From a virus, in the IMG/VR virus record IMGVR_UViG_3300008952_000006, positions 1 to 64,000 of that record: a stretch of 64,000 bases of DNA; one strand, 5' to 3'. The position numbers and the translations under genes were made by a program. Every line of letters begins with the position of its first letter. Within the stretch, counting starts at the first letter, position 1. Below the pieces are notes generated by a model that was not told the origin of the DNA, did not search any database, and saw nothing but the letters and a program-made list of their open reading frames with translations. Below are positions 63,519 to 64,000 of the stretch, one piece after another.

Positions 63519-64000
63519 CTATTGCTGCATCTTGCGAGCTATGGAGATAAGCTTATCCGAAACACTGCCCGGATAGAAATCCGGCTTGCCGCTTAGTCTG
63601 CGTATCTCACGAGCCGTTCTTCTTGGGACAGATATAGCGCCCTCGTTTCGCATAATGTCGTAAGCGCCTTTCCCGTACATTTTCTCTATAGGCTTTCGCC
63701 ATTTTTCAGGAAACTTGGTTGGTGGAAGGAAGAAGCCCCCAAGAGGGTGGCCGCCCTTCTTAGGCTGAAGATTCCTTAGGTCTTGCTTCATTAGCTTTCT
63801 TAACGCCCTCTCACCTAGCCTCCCAAGAAGAGGTGTGTCAGCCAGACCTCTGGTAAGCTTACGATGCGCATATTGCATAGGGATTCCCGACGCCAGACCT
63901 GTAGCTCCACGCGACGAGAAGGTAAGACCGAGCGTGTCCATCAATGGGCTCTGTGGACTCTGTCCCTTGGCCGCCAAATACGAACGATGTGACGCGGTTA
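63519..64000 (-). CDS. Basic protein, incomplete at the right edge
   Basis: At least 160 residues of a minus-strand protein whose start lies beyond the window; the frame is open to the edge. It is basic (ERALRKLMKQDLRNLQPKKG), with a helical RRTAREIRRLSGKPDFYPGS end. Position suggests the start of another minus-strand block like that at 1-8970. No leader is visible because the N-terminus is missing. Confidence 0.6.
   Translation of the reverse strand, partial: TASHRSYLAAKGQSPQSPLMDTLGLTFSSRGATGLASGIPMQYAHRKLTRGLADTPLLGRLGERALRKLMKQDLRNLQPKKGGHPLGGFFLPPTKFPEKWRKPIEKMYGKGAYDIMRNEGAISVPRRTAREIRRLSGKPDFYPGSVSDKLISIARKMQQ

Overview
The window reads as part of a large tailed-phage (Caudoviricetes-type) genome. 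It is densely packed with mostly small genes whose start and stop codons often overlap (ATGA, TAATG). It carries a tape-measure-like protein of 1287 aa, an endolysin, a class II ribonucleotide reductase, a RecA-like recombinase, three metallophosphoesterases and many zinc-ribbon proteins of the sort common in phages and plasmids. No integrase, transposase, rRNA, tRNA or CRISPR array was seen. A lipoprotein with MopE-type Asp-rich repeats and a vWA domain is of a kind frequent in Myxococcota and related deltaproteobacteria. Together with lipoproteins carrying lipobox signals, it suggests a Gram-negative host, possibly from that group (inference only).

Layout. 1-8970 (minus): virion-type genes, seven of which begin with the same leader peptide (MNALEKYAAKK-type), plus the tape-measure candidate and an ADP-ribosyltransferase-like protein. 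9092-23602 (mostly plus, with minus islands at 10011-10585 and 15891-16937): short operons separated by several 100-400 nt non-coding stretches that fold well on inspection. One of these lies directly upstream of a Ro60/TROVE-domain protein and is a good Y RNA candidate. 23644-30299 (minus): a second cluster ending in an amidase endolysin and an HD phosphohydrolase. 30409-40541 (plus): a train of about 25 small accessory genes. 40714-42379 (minus): a metallophosphoesterase and a lipoprotein. 43040-45034: class II RNR. 45890-63516 (plus): accessory genes, then the most remarkable block. 63519-64000 (minus): return to a basic, possibly virion, protein.

The remarkable block (51638-62654) encodes what looks like a complete prokaryotic ubiquitin-like conjugation cassette: a beta-grasp modifier candidate with an internal Gly-Gly, an E2-like protein with a C-terminal RING-like Cys/His cluster, a JAMM/JAB peptidase with an intact metal motif, and a ThiF/E1-type enzyme. 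A ParB-family protein follows. A neighbouring coiled-coil gene is flanked by five copies of a 20-bp inverted repeat (TGACAAC-N6-GTTGTCA). This composition resembles the PRTRC (ParB-Related, ThiF-Related Cassette) systems. The block continues without a break into an AAA+ ATPase, a RecA-like ATPase, a DUF2997 protein, a NrdG-like radical SAM protein and a DUF1257/Ycf35-like protein, an association also known around Ycf46-type ATPases.

Transcription appears to use a recurring bipartite promoter: GCAAAA-like box, 16-17 bp, then NATAAG. Eleven plus-strand examples are spread over the window (two of them with weaker boxes), with a further divergent match on the minus strand. Many operons end in GC-rich hairpins with T-runs. 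Coordinates and motifs were read by eye and with translations; no database search or folding program was run.
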